From CALDTK01 sp041744755 (lineage in GTDB: Bacteria > Bacteroidota > Bacteroidia > Chitinophagales > Saprospiraceae): 64,000 bases of DNA. Location: positions 62,001-126,000 of the forward strand of contig JBGTKC010000087.1 in assembly GCA_041744755.1 (NCBI GenBank), in the 5' to 3' direction. Within the stretch, counting starts at the first letter, position 1, and the number at the start of each line of letters is the position of its first letter. Below, one piece after another: positions 51,459-60,874 of this stretch. The notes beneath the pieces are model-generated. The model saw only the letters and a program-made list of their open reading frames with translations, ran no database searches and was not told the origin of the DNA. Made by a program: the position numbers and the translations under genes.

Positions 51459-52948
51459 GCTTCGCTAAACACGCGACACGCCCTGACGGCTCGCTTCCAC
51501 CCGGCGTAAAGCTCGTCGACGTAGGCCTCGTCCTGCGAGACCTCGAAGGCCTCAGTGCCGAGGTCGAGGGCGTTGATCTGCTCCAGGGTCCAGATGCCGG
51601 CCCCTAGCCCCGCGAGGAACGCCGCCCCGAGTGCAGTGGCTTCGCCGAATTTGCGTCGCACCACCGTGCGCTGGATCACGTCGGCTTGGAATTGCATCAG
51701 CCAATCGTTCGCCGAGGCGCCACCGTCTACTTTGAGTTCTACGAGGTCCAGGCCGCCGTCGGCACTCATGGCTTCGATCAAGTCTCGGGTTTGGTATGCC
51801 AGGCTCTCGAGCGTGGCGCGCGTGAGGTATCGCCTGTCGGACCCGCGCGTCAGTCCGAACACGGCGCCGCGGGCATGCCCGTCCCAGTAGGGCGCCCCGA
51901 GTCCCGCGAAGGCCGGCACCACGTACACGCCGCCGTTATCGTCCACGCTGCTGGCGATCCCTTCGCTCTCGGCGGCGTCCCCGAAAAGCTTGAGTCCGTC
52001 GCGCAGCCACTGTACGGCCGCGCCGGCCACCAGGATGCTGCCCTCCAGCGCGTAGTGCCGCTCTCGGTTCACGTTCCAGGCGATGGTGGTGAGCAAGCCG
52101 TTGTAACTGCGGCGGGCCTCGGTGCCAGTGTGTAAGAGTAGGAAGCAACCCGTGCCGTAGGTGTTCTTCGCCTGCCCGGGCCTAAAGCAGCGCTGCCCGA
52201 AGAGCGCCGACTGTTGGTCGCCGGCGATGCCGGTGACCGGGATCGCAGCCCCGAAGCTAGCCGCATCCGTTACAGCGATCTCGCCACTACTCGTCCGCAC
52301 GGTGGGCAACTCGTTTTGGCGCAAGCCAAATACGTCCATCAGTTCGGCATCCCACTCGCCACTGCGAATGTCGAGCACGAGCGTCCGCGAGGCGTTGGTC
52401 TCGTCGGTGAGGTGAGCCCCGCCCGCGGTCAGCTTGTGGATGAGCCAGGTGTCGATGGTCCCGAGGCGCAAGTCGCCCTCCTCGCGGGCTTTGCGGACCT
52501 CCGGGCGGTGGGCGAGCATCCACTCCCACTTGCTGGCGGTGAAGTACGAATCGACGATGAGCCCCGTGCGCTCGGCGAAGGTCTCGCCCTGGGAGGCGCG
52601 CAGTTCAGCGCAGCGCTCGGCAGTACGCTTGTCCTGCCACACGATGGCGTGTCCGATTGCCTTGCCGCTGCTCGCGCGGTAGGCCACCGCCGTCTCGCGT
52701 TGATTCGTGATCCCGATGGCCGTGACGTCGGCAATCTGTTTGCCGGCATTCGCCAAAACCTGCGTCACCGTGGCCAGTTGCGCCTCCCAGATCTCCTCGA
52801 GGTCGTGCTCGACCCAACCTGGCCTCGGGTAGTGCTGCGCGAACTCCTGTTGCGCGAGACCTACTAAGTTGGCCTTGCCGTCGAAGAGCAAGCTCCGACA
52901 ACTCGTCGTGCCTGCATCCAAGGCCAGGATTAGGGGTTGCTTGTTCAT
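51455..52948 (-). CDS. glpK: Glycerol kinase
   Basis: 497 residues, normal GlpK length. FGGY-kinase motifs: LALDAGTTSCRSLLFD at the N-terminus, GWVEHDLEEIW, ITNQRETAV, WQDKRTAERC, GIAGDQQSALFGQRCF, NTYGTGCFLLLHTG and VDGGASANDWLMQFQAD. Phosphorylates glycerol to glycerol-3-phosphate. First gene of a glpK-mnmH-selD run; no glycerol facilitator or GlpD is nearby. Confidence 0.95.
   Translation of the reverse strand: MNKQPLILALDAGTTSCRSLLFDGKANLVGLAQQEFAQHYPRPGWVEHDLEEIWEAQLATVTQVLANAGKQIADVTAIGITNQRETAVAYRASSGKAIGHAIVWQDKRTAERCAELRASQGETFAERTGLIVDSYFTASKWEWMLAHRPEVRKAREEGDLRLGTIDTWLIHKLTAGGAHLTDETNASRTLVLDIRSGEWDAELMDVFGLRQNELPTVRTSSGEIAVTDAASFGAAIPVTGIAGDQQSALFGQRCFRPGQAKNTYGTGCFLLLHTGTEARRSYNGLLTTIAWNVNRERHYALEGSILVAGAAVQWLRDGLKLFGDAAESEGIASSVDDNGGVYVVPAFAGLGAPYWDGHARGAVFGLTRGSDRRYLTRATLESLAYQTRDLIEAMSADGGLDLVELKVDGGASANDWLMQFQADVIQRTVVRRKFGEATALGAAFLAGLGAGIWTLEQINALDLGTEAFEVSQDEAYVDELYAGWKRAVRACRVFSEA
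52313..52327 (+). repeat. T4-GNAA mini-hairpin element, strict
   Basis: Stem GGC/GCC, loop GCAA. In glpK (GLRQN). Confidence 0.85.
52745..52759 (-). repeat. T4-GNAA mini-hairpin element, strict stem, GAAT loop
   Basis: Stem GGC/GCC. In glpK (VLANA). Confidence 0.75.
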
Positions 52949-52982
52949 TTTGGGTCCTTCTTTGCCGTGAAGCTAACCGCCT

Positions 52983-54623
52983 ATGACCGTTAAGCCGCCC
53001 GTCCGCGTCGATCTCCTGAGTTTCCGCGAGAGCGGCCAGTTCGCCAACAGAGACATCGCCTACGCTGAAGCGGAACCGACTCTGCTCGCCTTTGCTGCTG
53101 CCGCGCCGACCTTGGAGGCTTTCGCCAAAACGATCTCCGCGCGCCGCGATCAAGCCGTAGACCGGCAAGCCTTGGTCGAGGTCGTCACGACGCAGTACCA
53201 GACGTATAAGGTCACGCCGCCCGCGGCCCTGGCGCGCCTCGCTGAGTCCAACACCTTCACGGTCGTGACCGCGCACCAGGCCTCGCTGTTCCTCGGACCG
53301 CTTTACTACGTGTACAAAATCTTAAGCGCCGTAAGTCTTGCGCGCCAGCTCAACGACCGCTACCCCGACACGCACGTCGTACCGGTCTTCGTCCTCGGTG
53401 CCGAGGATCACGACCTTGAAGAGATCGACCACACGTTCATCGAAAGCACGCGCATTCACTGGGATGCTCAACAAAACGGGGCTACTGGCGCGATGCAACT
53501 CGACGGTATCTCGACCGCTCTCGACGAAGTCGCGGCTGCCCTGGGGGACAGTTACGCCGCCCAGCAAGTGGTGAGCATCCTGCGCAAAACCTACTGCGCC
53601 GACCGGAGCCTTGGCGTGGCGACGGCGGCCTTCGTGGCGGAACTGTTCGTGGACTACGGCGTCGTGGTGGTCAACCTTAATGATCGCCGCTTCAAGCAGG
53701 CCTTCGCGCAGGACATCGCTCGCGAGATACTCGGCCAGGAGAGCCGCGCATTGGTAGAGGCCACGCAGACCGAGCTTCACGCGGCCGGTTTTGCCGCGCA
53801 GGCCTACGTACGAGAGATCAACTTCTTCTACCTCCAAGACGGGCGCCGTGACCGTATCGAGCGCGACACAGAGGGCTTTCGGATCGTCGACACGCGACTG
53901 CACTTTTCCGAAGCCGAAATGTGCGCCGAGATCGAAGCACATCCAGAGCGTTTTAGTCCTAATGTCGTGATGCGCCCGTTGCTACAAGAGCGGTGTCTCC
54001 CCAATCTCGCCTACGTCGGCGGCGGCGGCGAACTGGCCTACTGGCTCGAACGCCGGCGCCAGTTCGCGCACTTTGGGCTCCCCTTCCCCATCCTCGTGCG
54101 GCGGGACTCGGCCTGGTGGATCGAGGCCACCGCGGTCCGCAGACTCGACAAGCTCGGGCTCCGACCTGCCGACCTGCTCGGTGACCCGGATGCCCTCCTG
54201 CGTCGGTACGTAAAGCATCACCACGAATGCGACCTCAACTTCGCGACCGTCTCCGCGCAGATCAACGGGTTACTTACAGACGTGAGCGAGCGTGCCGCAA
54301 GTGTCGACCCGACGCTGCGCCAGCGACCACTGGCCACGGCCGCTTACGTTGAGAATCGCCTCGCCGACCTCGAGACACGCCTCGTGCGCCTCTTGAAGCG
54401 CAAGCATGAACGCGAGGTGACCCTCATCCGCTCACTCGCACAAGACCTCGTGCCCAATGGCGGACTGCAGGAGCGGCGCGAGAGCTTTCTGCCGCTCTAT
54501 GTGCGGTACGGCAAGGCCTTCTTCGACGTCCTGCTCGAGCACTTCGACCCGCTCGCCATGCGGCTCAAAGTCTTTACCGAGGTCCCGGCCGGCTCCCTAC
54601 CTTCGCGCCATGCCGAAGGGTAA
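52983..54623 (+). CDS. bshC: Bacillithiol biosynthesis cysteine-adding enzyme
   Basis: 546 residues. Adds cysteine to glucosaminyl-malate, the last step of bacillithiol synthesis. VVTAHQASLFLGPLYYVYKI (about 95-114), VPVFVLGAEDHDLEEIDHTF, SPNVVMRPLLQERCLPNLAYVGGGGELAYW and the C-terminal coiled coil are diagnostic. The 3' end overlaps the DUF6580 gene by 14 bases. It implies bacillithiol rather than glutathione as a main thiol. Confidence 0.93.
   Translation: MTVKPPVRVDLLSFRESGQFANRDIAYAEAEPTLLAFAAAAPTLEAFAKTISARRDQAVDRQALVEVVTTQYQTYKVTPPAALARLAESNTFTVVTAHQASLFLGPLYYVYKILSAVSLARQLNDRYPDTHVVPVFVLGAEDHDLEEIDHTFIESTRIHWDAQQNGATGAMQLDGISTALDEVAAALGDSYAAQQVVSILRKTYCADRSLGVATAAFVAELFVDYGVVVVNLNDRRFKQAFAQDIAREILGQESRALVEATQTELHAAGFAAQAYVREINFFYLQDGRRDRIERDTEGFRIVDTRLHFSEAEMCAEIEAHPERFSPNVVMRPLLQERCLPNLAYVGGGGELAYWLERRRQFAHFGLPFPILVRRDSAWWIEATAVRRLDKLGLRPADLLGDPDALLRRYVKHHHECDLNFATVSAQINGLLTDVSERAASVDPTLRQRPLATAAYVENRLADLETRLVRLLKRKHEREVTLIRSLAQDLVPNGGLQERRESFLPLYVRYGKAFFDVLLEHFDPLAMRLKVFTEVPAGSLPSRHAEG
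53117..53131 (-). repeat. T4-GNAA mini-hairpin element, strict
   Basis: Stem GGC/GCC, loop GAAA. In bshC (AFAKT). Confidence 0.85.
54598..54605 (+). promoter_or_regulatory. Putative -7 box (TACCTTCG) inside bshC
   Basis: Ends 4 bases before the ATG of the DUF6580 gene at 54610, within the last codons of bshC. Confidence 0.45.
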
Positions 54624-55179
54624 GTTCGTTTTTGTGGCCGTTGTACTGTTGGGTTTCCTCTCGCGCGTGTTGCCGCACCCGCACAACTTCACGCCCATTA
54701 TCGCGATGGCCCTGCTCGCGGGTGCTTTCGCTAGCCGGCGGGCCGTCGCGGTTATACTGCCCCTTACAGCGATGCTGCTCAGTGATGTGATTCTTAACAA
54801 TACGGTCTATGCGCAATACCACGACGGGTTTGCGGGCATCGGCGCTGCGCTTGGGAACGGCTTTAGCTACGGCGCGCTGCTGTTGTTGACATTAATTCCG
54901 ATGCTTTTCAGCAAAACGACCCGTACGAAGTGGTCGACCTTGTTTGGCTTCGCGGTCGGCGGCCCGATCTTATTCTTCTTTGTTTCCAACTTCGGCGTTT
55001 GGCTGATGGGTGGGATGTATCCGCCGACTGGCGCAGGGCTGCTGGCGTGCTACGCGGCGGGATTACCGTTCGTGTCGGCTACCTTCTACAGCACGCTTGC
55101 CTACGGTGCGGTGGGGGCGGCGACGCTGAAAGGTTTTGGCGTAAGCCCTGACACGGGTCGGGAACCTCAGGTAGCCTAA
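54610..55179 (+). CDS. DUF6580-family membrane protein
   Basis: 189 residues with about five transmembrane helices. RVLPHPHNFTPIIAMALLAGAF (about 17-38) is the family hallmark; MYPPTGAGLLACYAAGLPFVSATFYSTLAYGA resembles the end of ECF-type S components, so vitamin or cofactor uptake is conceivable but unproven. Starts inside the bshC 3' end. Two mini-hairpin elements (GCT/AGC and GGC-GTAA-GCC). Confidence 0.75.
   Translation: MPKGKFVFVAVVLLGFLSRVLPHPHNFTPIIAMALLAGAFASRRAVAVILPLTAMLLSDVILNNTVYAQYHDGFAGIGAALGNGFSYGALLLLTLIPMLFSKTTRTKWSTLFGFAVGGPILFFFVSNFGVWLMGGMYPPTGAGLLACYAAGLPFVSATFYSTLAYGAVGAATLKGFGVSPDTGREPQVA
54903..54917 (-). repeat. T4-GNAA mini-hairpin element, strict
   Basis: Stem GCT/AGC, loop GAAA; same variant as 9156. 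In the DUF6580 gene (LFSKT). Confidence 0.8.
55133..55147 (+). repeat. T4-GNAA mini-hairpin element, strict
   Basis: Stem GGC/GCC, loop GTAA. In the DUF6580 gene (FGVS). Confidence 0.85.
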
Positions 55180-55335
55180 AGTAACAATCTTGCGTTGGCA
55201 CAGACCAGTTTAACTGACTCCCGCCAATGGGGCTCTATTCGGCGGTATCTCGTGTAGCTTGAATGAGAGCCAGTCGAAAGCCCTAATCACATCCGTGTTA
55301 GCCGTAACTTGCACGTCCTAACCGACCACAACCAC

Positions 55336-56484
55336 ATGACTCAATTCGCCGAGCGCATCGATTCGCTAGACCTCATCCGCACCTCCGCGCGCGATTTTGC
55401 CGAGACCTACATCCGCCCGCACATCATGGAGTGGGACGAGGCGCAGATCTTCCCCCGCGACCTTTTCACCGCACTCGGGGAGCATGGGTTTCTTGGAGTC
55501 TTGGTGCCGACCGAGTACGGGGGCTCCGGACTTGATTATCAGGCCTACATCACGATCATCGAGGAGATCGCCAAGGTCGACCCGTCGATAGGACTCAGTG
55601 TGGCCGCGCACAACAGCCTGTGCACGAACCACATCCTGATGTTCGGATCCGATGAGATAAAAGACAAATACTTGCCGCTGCTCGCCACCGGCGAGAACGT
55701 CGGCGCCTGGGGGCTCACCGAACCCAACACCGGCTCGGATGCCGGTCGCATGAAGACCACCGCCGTACGCGACGGCGACCACTACGTACTGAATGGCGCC
55801 AAGAACTGGATTACGCACGGCAAATCCGGAGAAGTGGCGGTGGTGATCGCGCGCACAGGAGAACTGCTCGACTCCCACGGGATGACCGCCTTCGTGGTCG
55901 AGCGCGGGACCCCGGGTTTCCGGGGCGGGAAGAAGGAGAACAAGCTCGGGATGCGCGCCTCCGAGACGGCCGAAATGATCTTCGAAGATTGCCGCATCCC
56001 TATTGGCAACCGCCTCGGTGAGGAGGGCCAGGGATTTATCCAAGCCATGAAGATTCTCGACGGCGGACGGATTAGCATCGCGGCGCTCTCGCTCGGGATC
56101 GCCAAGGGCGCCTACGAGGCGAGCGTGGCCTACAGCCAGGAGCGCGAGCAGTTCGGGCAGCCGATATCGGAATTCCAGGCCATCGCCTTTAAGCTGGCCG
56201 ACATGCAGACTAAGATCTACGCCTCCGAAGCGCTCACGCGGCACGCCGGTGGACTCAAGGACGCCGGGGAGAAGGTAACCAAGATCGGCGCCATGGCCAA
56301 ATTGCTGGCCTCCGAGACCTGCGTCGAGGTCAGCACCGACGCCGTGCAGATCTTCGGTGGCTATGGGTACACGAAGGATTATCCTGTCGAAAAATTCTAT
56401 CGCGACTCTAAGCTCTGTACGATCGGCGAGGGCACGAGCGAGATCCAGAAGTTGGTGATCAGTCGGGAGGTGTTAAAGGGTTAG
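55336..56484 (+). CDS. Acyl-CoA dehydrogenase
   Basis: 382 residues from the ATG at 55336. WGLTEPNTGSDAGRMKTTA (FAD/substrate loop), GAKNWITHGKSGEVAVVIART, then QIFGGYGYTKDYPVEKFYRDSKLCTIGEGTSEIQKLVISREVL at the C-terminus, with the short-chain-type catalytic Glu in IGEGTSE. Oxidises acyl-CoA to enoyl-CoA in the cytoplasm; butyryl/short-chain type likely. Stands alone. A TAACTTGC word lies about 25 bases upstream. Confidence 0.92.
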   Translation: MTQFAERIDSLDLIRTSARDFAETYIRPHIMEWDEAQIFPRDLFTALGEHGFLGVLVPTEYGGSGLDYQAYITIIEEIAKVDPSIGLSVAAHNSLCTNHILMFGSDEIKDKYLPLLATGENVGAWGLTEPNTGSDAGRMKTTAVRDGDHYVLNGAKNWITHGKSGEVAVVIARTGELLDSHGMTAFVVERGTPGFRGGKKENKLGMRASETAEMIFEDCRIPIGNRLGEEGQGFIQAMKILDGGRISIAALSLGIAKGAYEASVAYSQEREQFGQPISEFQAIAFKLADMQTKIYASEALTRHAGGLKDAGEKVTKIGAMAKLLASETCVEVSTDAVQIFGGYGYTKDYPVEKFYRDSKLCTIGEGTSEIQKLVISREVLKG

Positions 56485-56532
56485 GCCCCTGGGACTAGTT
56501 CTCGCTATAGCGTCTCCTGTAGAGCTATCTCT

Positions 56533-58782
56533 TCATTGCACCACCAGTCTCGCCCGACCCGTCGCTACTCCTTTCTCGTCCCTCGTAAGGATTTCGTATA
56601 CCCCGGCGGCGAGCGCAACACGGATTACCTCTTCACCGGGCTGGTCGCGCGCGATCAGTTGGCCAAGTGCGCTGTAGATGTCCACGCGTAAATCGGGCGG
56701 ACAATCAAGGATGCGAAATTCTCCATACGCTGGGTTCGGAGCGAGAATTACTTGGTGGAGTAGGGGCGTCCTATCCCGCAGCCCGACCGTCGCATCAATA
56801 CGGTACGCCTGCAGCCCGCCGCGCCGATTCCCCATGAGGACCACTGGCAATTGCCGCGTCACGTCAAACCCGATACACGGGTCGAGCTGGTCTCCCGCCC
56901 GGACCGAGAGTTCAGCGGCGAGCCTGGCCGCACCACCTGCGCCGCGTGGCAGGTCGGAGTAGGCGGCGAGTCGACCGTGTCCGGAGCCTACGTACAACAC
57001 CGATTCGCCAGCCACCGTGGTGAAGGCGGGCCGGCTCAGTGTCGACCCATTGATTCCCGGTGTCCTCAGGTCGATCCGCCCGTAGAACTCATCGTCCGCC
57101 GCAGCGGAGAAGTTGGGCTGGGTACGGGTACCTCGATTCAGGAAGAGGTTAATGTTTCCAGCTCGCTCGCCGATAAGCAAATCTGGCAGCCCGTCGCCAT
57201 CGACGTCTCCAACGGCCGGGGAGGCCTGTACTCCATTGATTTTAAGCAAGGTCTGCAAGGCGAGCTCAAATCTTACGGTGCCGCCACTGCTCACGTTACG
57301 CGCGTAGGTCACCCCGCCGTCGCTGTTGCCAATGAGCAGATCGAGGTCGCCGTCGCCATCCATATCCGCGAGCGCCGGATCGAGGCTGGTCACCGTCGGG
57401 CTGAGGAGTTGGTTGAGTGCTTGGAGCCAGGCCGGACGCTGCTCGGTGCAAGTCTCGCCCTCGCTACACTGGTAGTAGCGCAGGGTGGACTCGCGGTTGG
57501 CTACGGCGCCCCGGGTGTAGATCGACTCGACGCCGACGATGAGGTCCTCCAGGCCCGCGCCATCGAGCTGCCCCATCGCGAGGTGGGTGCCCGAGCCGTG
57601 GTCGAAGGCCGCCTCCGTGAGGAAGTTGCGTTGCCGCAGCACGAATTGCCCGCCGGGAGTGCGGTCGTAAAGCCAGACGTTTTGGTAGTCGTCGCCAGCG
57701 GCCGGATTACTCGGCGTGACGATGAGAGCCGGGGTGTGGCAGCCGTCGGGGCAGAGGAGATGCTCCAGGAAGTACGCCGCCGGGAAAAAGTCTACGTCGA
57801 CCGGGGTCGCGTCTCTAGTTGCGGGCCAGTTCTGAACGAGGGAGGAGAAGTAGTCGGTTTTGCCGGAAGGCGTATTAATGAGTGCCGTGAGGAAGCTCGT
57901 CTGCACATCGCCGACGAGGAGGTCTAGATCTCCGTCGCCGTCTATGTCGTAGCTGCTGAGTGTCGACCCGCCGTGGAGGCCGCCCAGAACCTTCGCGACG
58001 GCGTCCGTGTCGCGCGGCGGATCTGCGAATGGGTTGCCGCAGCCACCCGCCGCCGGGGCCAACAGGAGGTCCGAAGTGAAATTGTCCTCGTAGATCCCGC
58101 CGTAGCAGGTGCTCGCCAATTCGAACCTCAGGTGGTTTTCGGGTTCGGGCCCAACGCCCGTAGCGAGGTTGCGGTAGTAGTACACGAAGCTACCGTTCGG
58201 GTCGAAACTCAAGATGTCGAGGTCGCCGTCGCCGTCGATATCCGCGATGGATGGGATGTCCGTGCGGGCCACGAAGATGAGCTGGTCCCCGCTGTCGGTC
58301 CGGTACCCGAGCACGCTCCCGAGGCGCCCGGGCAGGGTCACCAGCGAAAATTGAAGTCGCCCCCCCCGGCGGGAGCCACGGTAGACGAGCAGGCCCTCCC
58401 TGCCGGTCTCTGAGCTGGACGTAAACAGGTCGGGTACGCCGTCGTCGTCGAAGTCACGAAGTAGGACGAAGTGCTGTGTCGCAGGCCAGTCCCGCACGTA
58501 GGCTGACTTGTCGACATATCCGGAGGCTGGTTCCGCGGACTGTCCGACGGCGAGGTGGACGTCCCCTGCGCGGTCGAAAAGGTAGTAGTCGAGTGCACCG
58601 TCGCCGTCCACGTCCACCCTGCTCACCTGGGGGTTGTTGAGACCGCCGAGCTGCAGCAGGGTCTGACGCACTCCGTCCTTCGTGATTACGGGCTGCCAGT
58701 CGTCCGCAGGCAACAGCGTCAATTGGGCTTTAGCCAGAACTAGCGTTAACGTAGTCGTGACCAGGAGGGCGATTCTGCGCAT
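56533..58782 (-). CDS. Secreted FG-GAP/VCBS repeat protein with T9SS sorting domain
   Basis: 749 residues. Signal peptide MRRIALLVTTTLTLVLAKA. At least seven calcium-binding-type FG-GAP motifs: DVDGDGALD, DFDDDGVPD, DIDGDGDLD (twice), DMDGDGDLD, DVDGDGLPD and a DGAGLEDL variant; together they suggest a beta-propeller. The last ~75 residues (NPAYGEFRILDCP, VDIYSALGQLIARDQPGEEVIRV, GVYEILT, ARLVVQ) are a type A T9SS C-terminal sorting domain, so it is exported and anchored or released at the cell surface. One strict mini-hairpin. Confidence 0.88.
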   Translation of the reverse strand: MRRIALLVTTTLTLVLAKAQLTLLPADDWQPVITKDGVRQTLLQLGGLNNPQVSRVDVDGDGALDYYLFDRAGDVHLAVGQSAEPASGYVDKSAYVRDWPATQHFVLLRDFDDDGVPDLFTSSSETGREGLLVYRGSRRGGRLQFSLVTLPGRLGSVLGYRTDSGDQLIFVARTDIPSIADIDGDGDLDILSFDPNGSFVYYYRNLATGVGPEPENHLRFELASTCYGGIYEDNFTSDLLLAPAAGGCGNPFADPPRDTDAVAKVLGGLHGGSTLSSYDIDGDGDLDLLVGDVQTSFLTALINTPSGKTDYFSSLVQNWPATRDATPVDVDFFPAAYFLEHLLCPDGCHTPALIVTPSNPAAGDDYQNVWLYDRTPGGQFVLRQRNFLTEAAFDHGSGTHLAMGQLDGAGLEDLIVGVESIYTRGAVANRESTLRYYQCSEGETCTEQRPAWLQALNQLLSPTVTSLDPALADMDGDGDLDLLIGNSDGGVTYARNVSSGGTVRFELALQTLLKINGVQASPAVGDVDGDGLPDLLIGERAGNINLFLNRGTRTQPNFSAAADDEFYGRIDLRTPGINGSTLSRPAFTTVAGESVLYVGSGHGRLAAYSDLPRGAGGAARLAAELSVRAGDQLDPCIGFDVTRQLPVVLMGNRRGGLQAYRIDATVGLRDRTPLLHQVILAPNPAYGEFRILDCPPDLRVDIYSALGQLIARDQPGEEVIRVALAAGVYEILTRDEKGVATGRARLVVQ
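57857..57871 (+). repeat. T4-GNAA mini-hairpin element, strict
   Basis: Stem GCC/GGC, loop GGAA. In the FG-GAP gene (PSGKT). Confidence 0.85.
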
Positions 58783-58857
58783 GTGGGCAATTGAGCGGGG
58801 CGACTGCCGAGGCGCGATTCGCGGAGTCGGCTACCTTACCCCTCCAACACCCCCGCC

Positions 58858-60873
58858 TTGAGGAAAGTCTACCGACCCCTACAAATATTCTGTTTCGCGA
58901 TCGCTTGCGTCGTCTGCCAGACCGCGAGCGCACAGGCGTCCGGCCAGGAGGCTGCGCAAACGATAGGCATCGGGGTGGGGGATAGCGTCCGGTTCGACGA
59001 CCGGTGGCAGACCGGCGCCGAGCTCGGCGAGCGGCTGGACACCGTGGACGCCGCAGGCGTACTGTTGCTGTACAAGACCGCCAGCAACGAGGGCCACCTC
59101 GTTCACGCCAGTCGCCACCCCGGCGAGGCCCTGCGTTTGCGAAGCATACCGATGTGGCTGTCAGTTATCCCCCCGCTGGTAGCGATAGGGCTGGCCTTGG
59201 TGTTTAAGGAAGTGATCAGTAGCCTTTTCTTCGGCATCCTCTCCGGCGCATTCATCGCCGGCGGTATGCGGGTAGAGAGCCTCTATTATCTGCTGCGCAG
59301 CGTGTGGGACGTGGGGGCCCGGTTTATCATTAGCGCACTCAACGACTCCGGCCACCTCTCGGTGATCGTATTCTCGCTACTGGTCGGGGGTATGGTGTCG
59401 GTCATCTCGCGCAACGGCGGCATGGCGGGCGTGGTGCGGCGCCTGGCGGTGTTCGCCAAGGACCGTGTCAGTGCGCAGATGAGCACCTACGTGCTAGGGA
59501 TCGCCATCTTCTTCGACGATTACGCCAACACCCTCATCGTCGGCAACACCATGCGAGAGGTCACCGATCGTTTTGGCGTAAGCCGCGAAAAACTAGCATA
59601 CCTCGTAGACGCCACCGCCGCACCGGTTGCTTCGGTAGCTTTCATCACTACGTGGATCGGCGCTGAGCTCGACTACATCGACGGCGGCCTACAGGCGATC
59701 CCGAATTTCCCGCTCGACGTCACGCCCTATGCGGTGTTCCTGAGCTCTCTGCGTTATAGCTTCTACCCTATCCTCACCTTGATTTTTATGTTCCTGCTCA
59801 TTAGAAGCCGCCGTGACTTTGGCCCTATGGCGAAGGCGGAGGCGGCTGCGGCACGGAACTACGTCCGGCGTATCGAGGTGCAGCAGCTGGAGGCCGAAGG
59901 GGAGTCACCGGTGGTTGTGATCGAGAGCGACGAGTTCACACCAGTCGAACGAGCCCCACTCAAGGCCCGCTACGCGATTCTGCCGGTGATGACGGTGGTA
60001 CTCGTGACCATGTACGGCCTGTTGGACACGGGACTAACGAGCCTCGCCGCCGGCATCGCCGAGCTTGGACTACCCACCGCATCCATCGGCGACCTCTGGG
60101 CGGGGGTGGGACGCGACGGCACGGAGACTCTCGGCTTCTTCCGCAAGCTCGGGGTCGTGATCGGGGCGGCGGACAGCTACGTCGCCCTGCTGTGGGCCAG
60201 CCTGAGTGGGGTGCTGGTGGCGCTGGCGATGACGCTCGGTGGTCGGATCATGTCGCTCGAGAAGACGATGGAGACCTTGCTCCACGGATTCGGCACGATG
60301 CTGCCGGCCCTCGTGATCCTTACGCTGGCGTGGAGTCTCGCGAGCGCCACGGAGCAGTTGCACACCGCGGACTTCCTCACGGAGCTGATGTCGGGCCGGG
60401 TGTCACCCTACCTCTTGCCGGGGATCGTGTTCGTGATGGCGGCGCTGATCTCTTTCTCGACCGGTAGCTCTTGGAGTACCATGGCGATCCTTTACCCTAT
60501 CATGATCCCGGCCACCTGGAACCTCGCCACTGAGTACGGGATGGACCAAAGCCACGCCTACTCACTATTGCTCAACGTAATCGCGACCGTGCTGTCGGCA
60601 TCGGTACTGGGGGACCACTGCTCGCCCATCAGCGACACGACTATCCTGAGTTCGTTGGCGAGTCGGTGCGACCATCTTCAGCACGTCAAGACGCAGTTGC
60701 CTTATGCGCTCACGGTGGGGGCTTTCGCCCTGACGTGTAAGATGGTGACGGCGTACATCGACGGCGGGTGGTTGCTGAGCATTGGGTTGGTCGGGGCGTC
60801 GACGGCGGGGTTTTATGTCCTCATCCGGAGGGTGGGTCGCGAACCTATGGAGCTCCCACTGCCTTCCCGGTAG
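58858..60873 (+). CDS. NhaC-family Na+/H+ antiporter with N-terminal extension
   Basis: 671 residues. A TTG start gives a signal peptide (LQIFCFAIACVVCQTASAQ), an extracytoplasmic ~75-residue segment, then an NhaC-type transporter from about residue 100: FFDDYANTLIVGNTMREVTDRF, FSTGSSWSTMAILYPIMIPATW, and SVLGDHCSPISDTTILSSLASRCDHLQHVKTQLPYAL. Exchanges sodium (or other cations or organic ions) for protons. The start is uncertain: an internal ATG at 59152 would remove the extension. Confidence 0.85.
   Translation: MRKVYRPLQIFCFAIACVVCQTASAQASGQEAAQTIGIGVGDSVRFDDRWQTGAELGERLDTVDAAGVLLLYKTASNEGHLVHASRHPGEALRLRSIPMWLSVIPPLVAIGLALVFKEVISSLFFGILSGAFIAGGMRVESLYYLLRSVWDVGARFIISALNDSGHLSVIVFSLLVGGMVSVISRNGGMAGVVRRLAVFAKDRVSAQMSTYVLGIAIFFDDYANTLIVGNTMREVTDRFGVSREKLAYLVDATAAPVASVAFITTWIGAELDYIDGGLQAIPNFPLDVTPYAVFLSSLRYSFYPILTLIFMFLLIRSRRDFGPMAKAEAAAARNYVRRIEVQQLEAEGESPVVVIESDEFTPVERAPLKARYAILPVMTVVLVTMYGLLDTGLTSLAAGIAELGLPTASIGDLWAGVGRDGTETLGFFRKLGVVIGAADSYVALLWASLSGVLVALAMTLGGRIMSLEKTMETLLHGFGTMLPALVILTLAWSLASATEQLHTADFLTELMSGRVSPYLLPGIVFVMAALISFSTGSSWSTMAILYPIMIPATWNLATEYGMDQSHAYSLLLNVIATVLSASVLGDHCSPISDTTILSSLASRCDHLQHVKTQLPYALTVGAFALTCKMVTAYIDGGWLLSIGLVGASTAGFYVLIRRVGREPMELPLPSR
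59570..59584 (+). repeat. T4-GNAA mini-hairpin element, strict
   Basis: Stem GGC/GCC, loop GTAA. In the NhaC gene (FGVS). Confidence 0.85.
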
Positions 60874-60874
60874 C

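Noticed and set aside
53788..53803. GTTTT-GCC-GCGCA-GGC in bshC as an element
   Set aside because: Five-base loop without GNAA character; may be chance.
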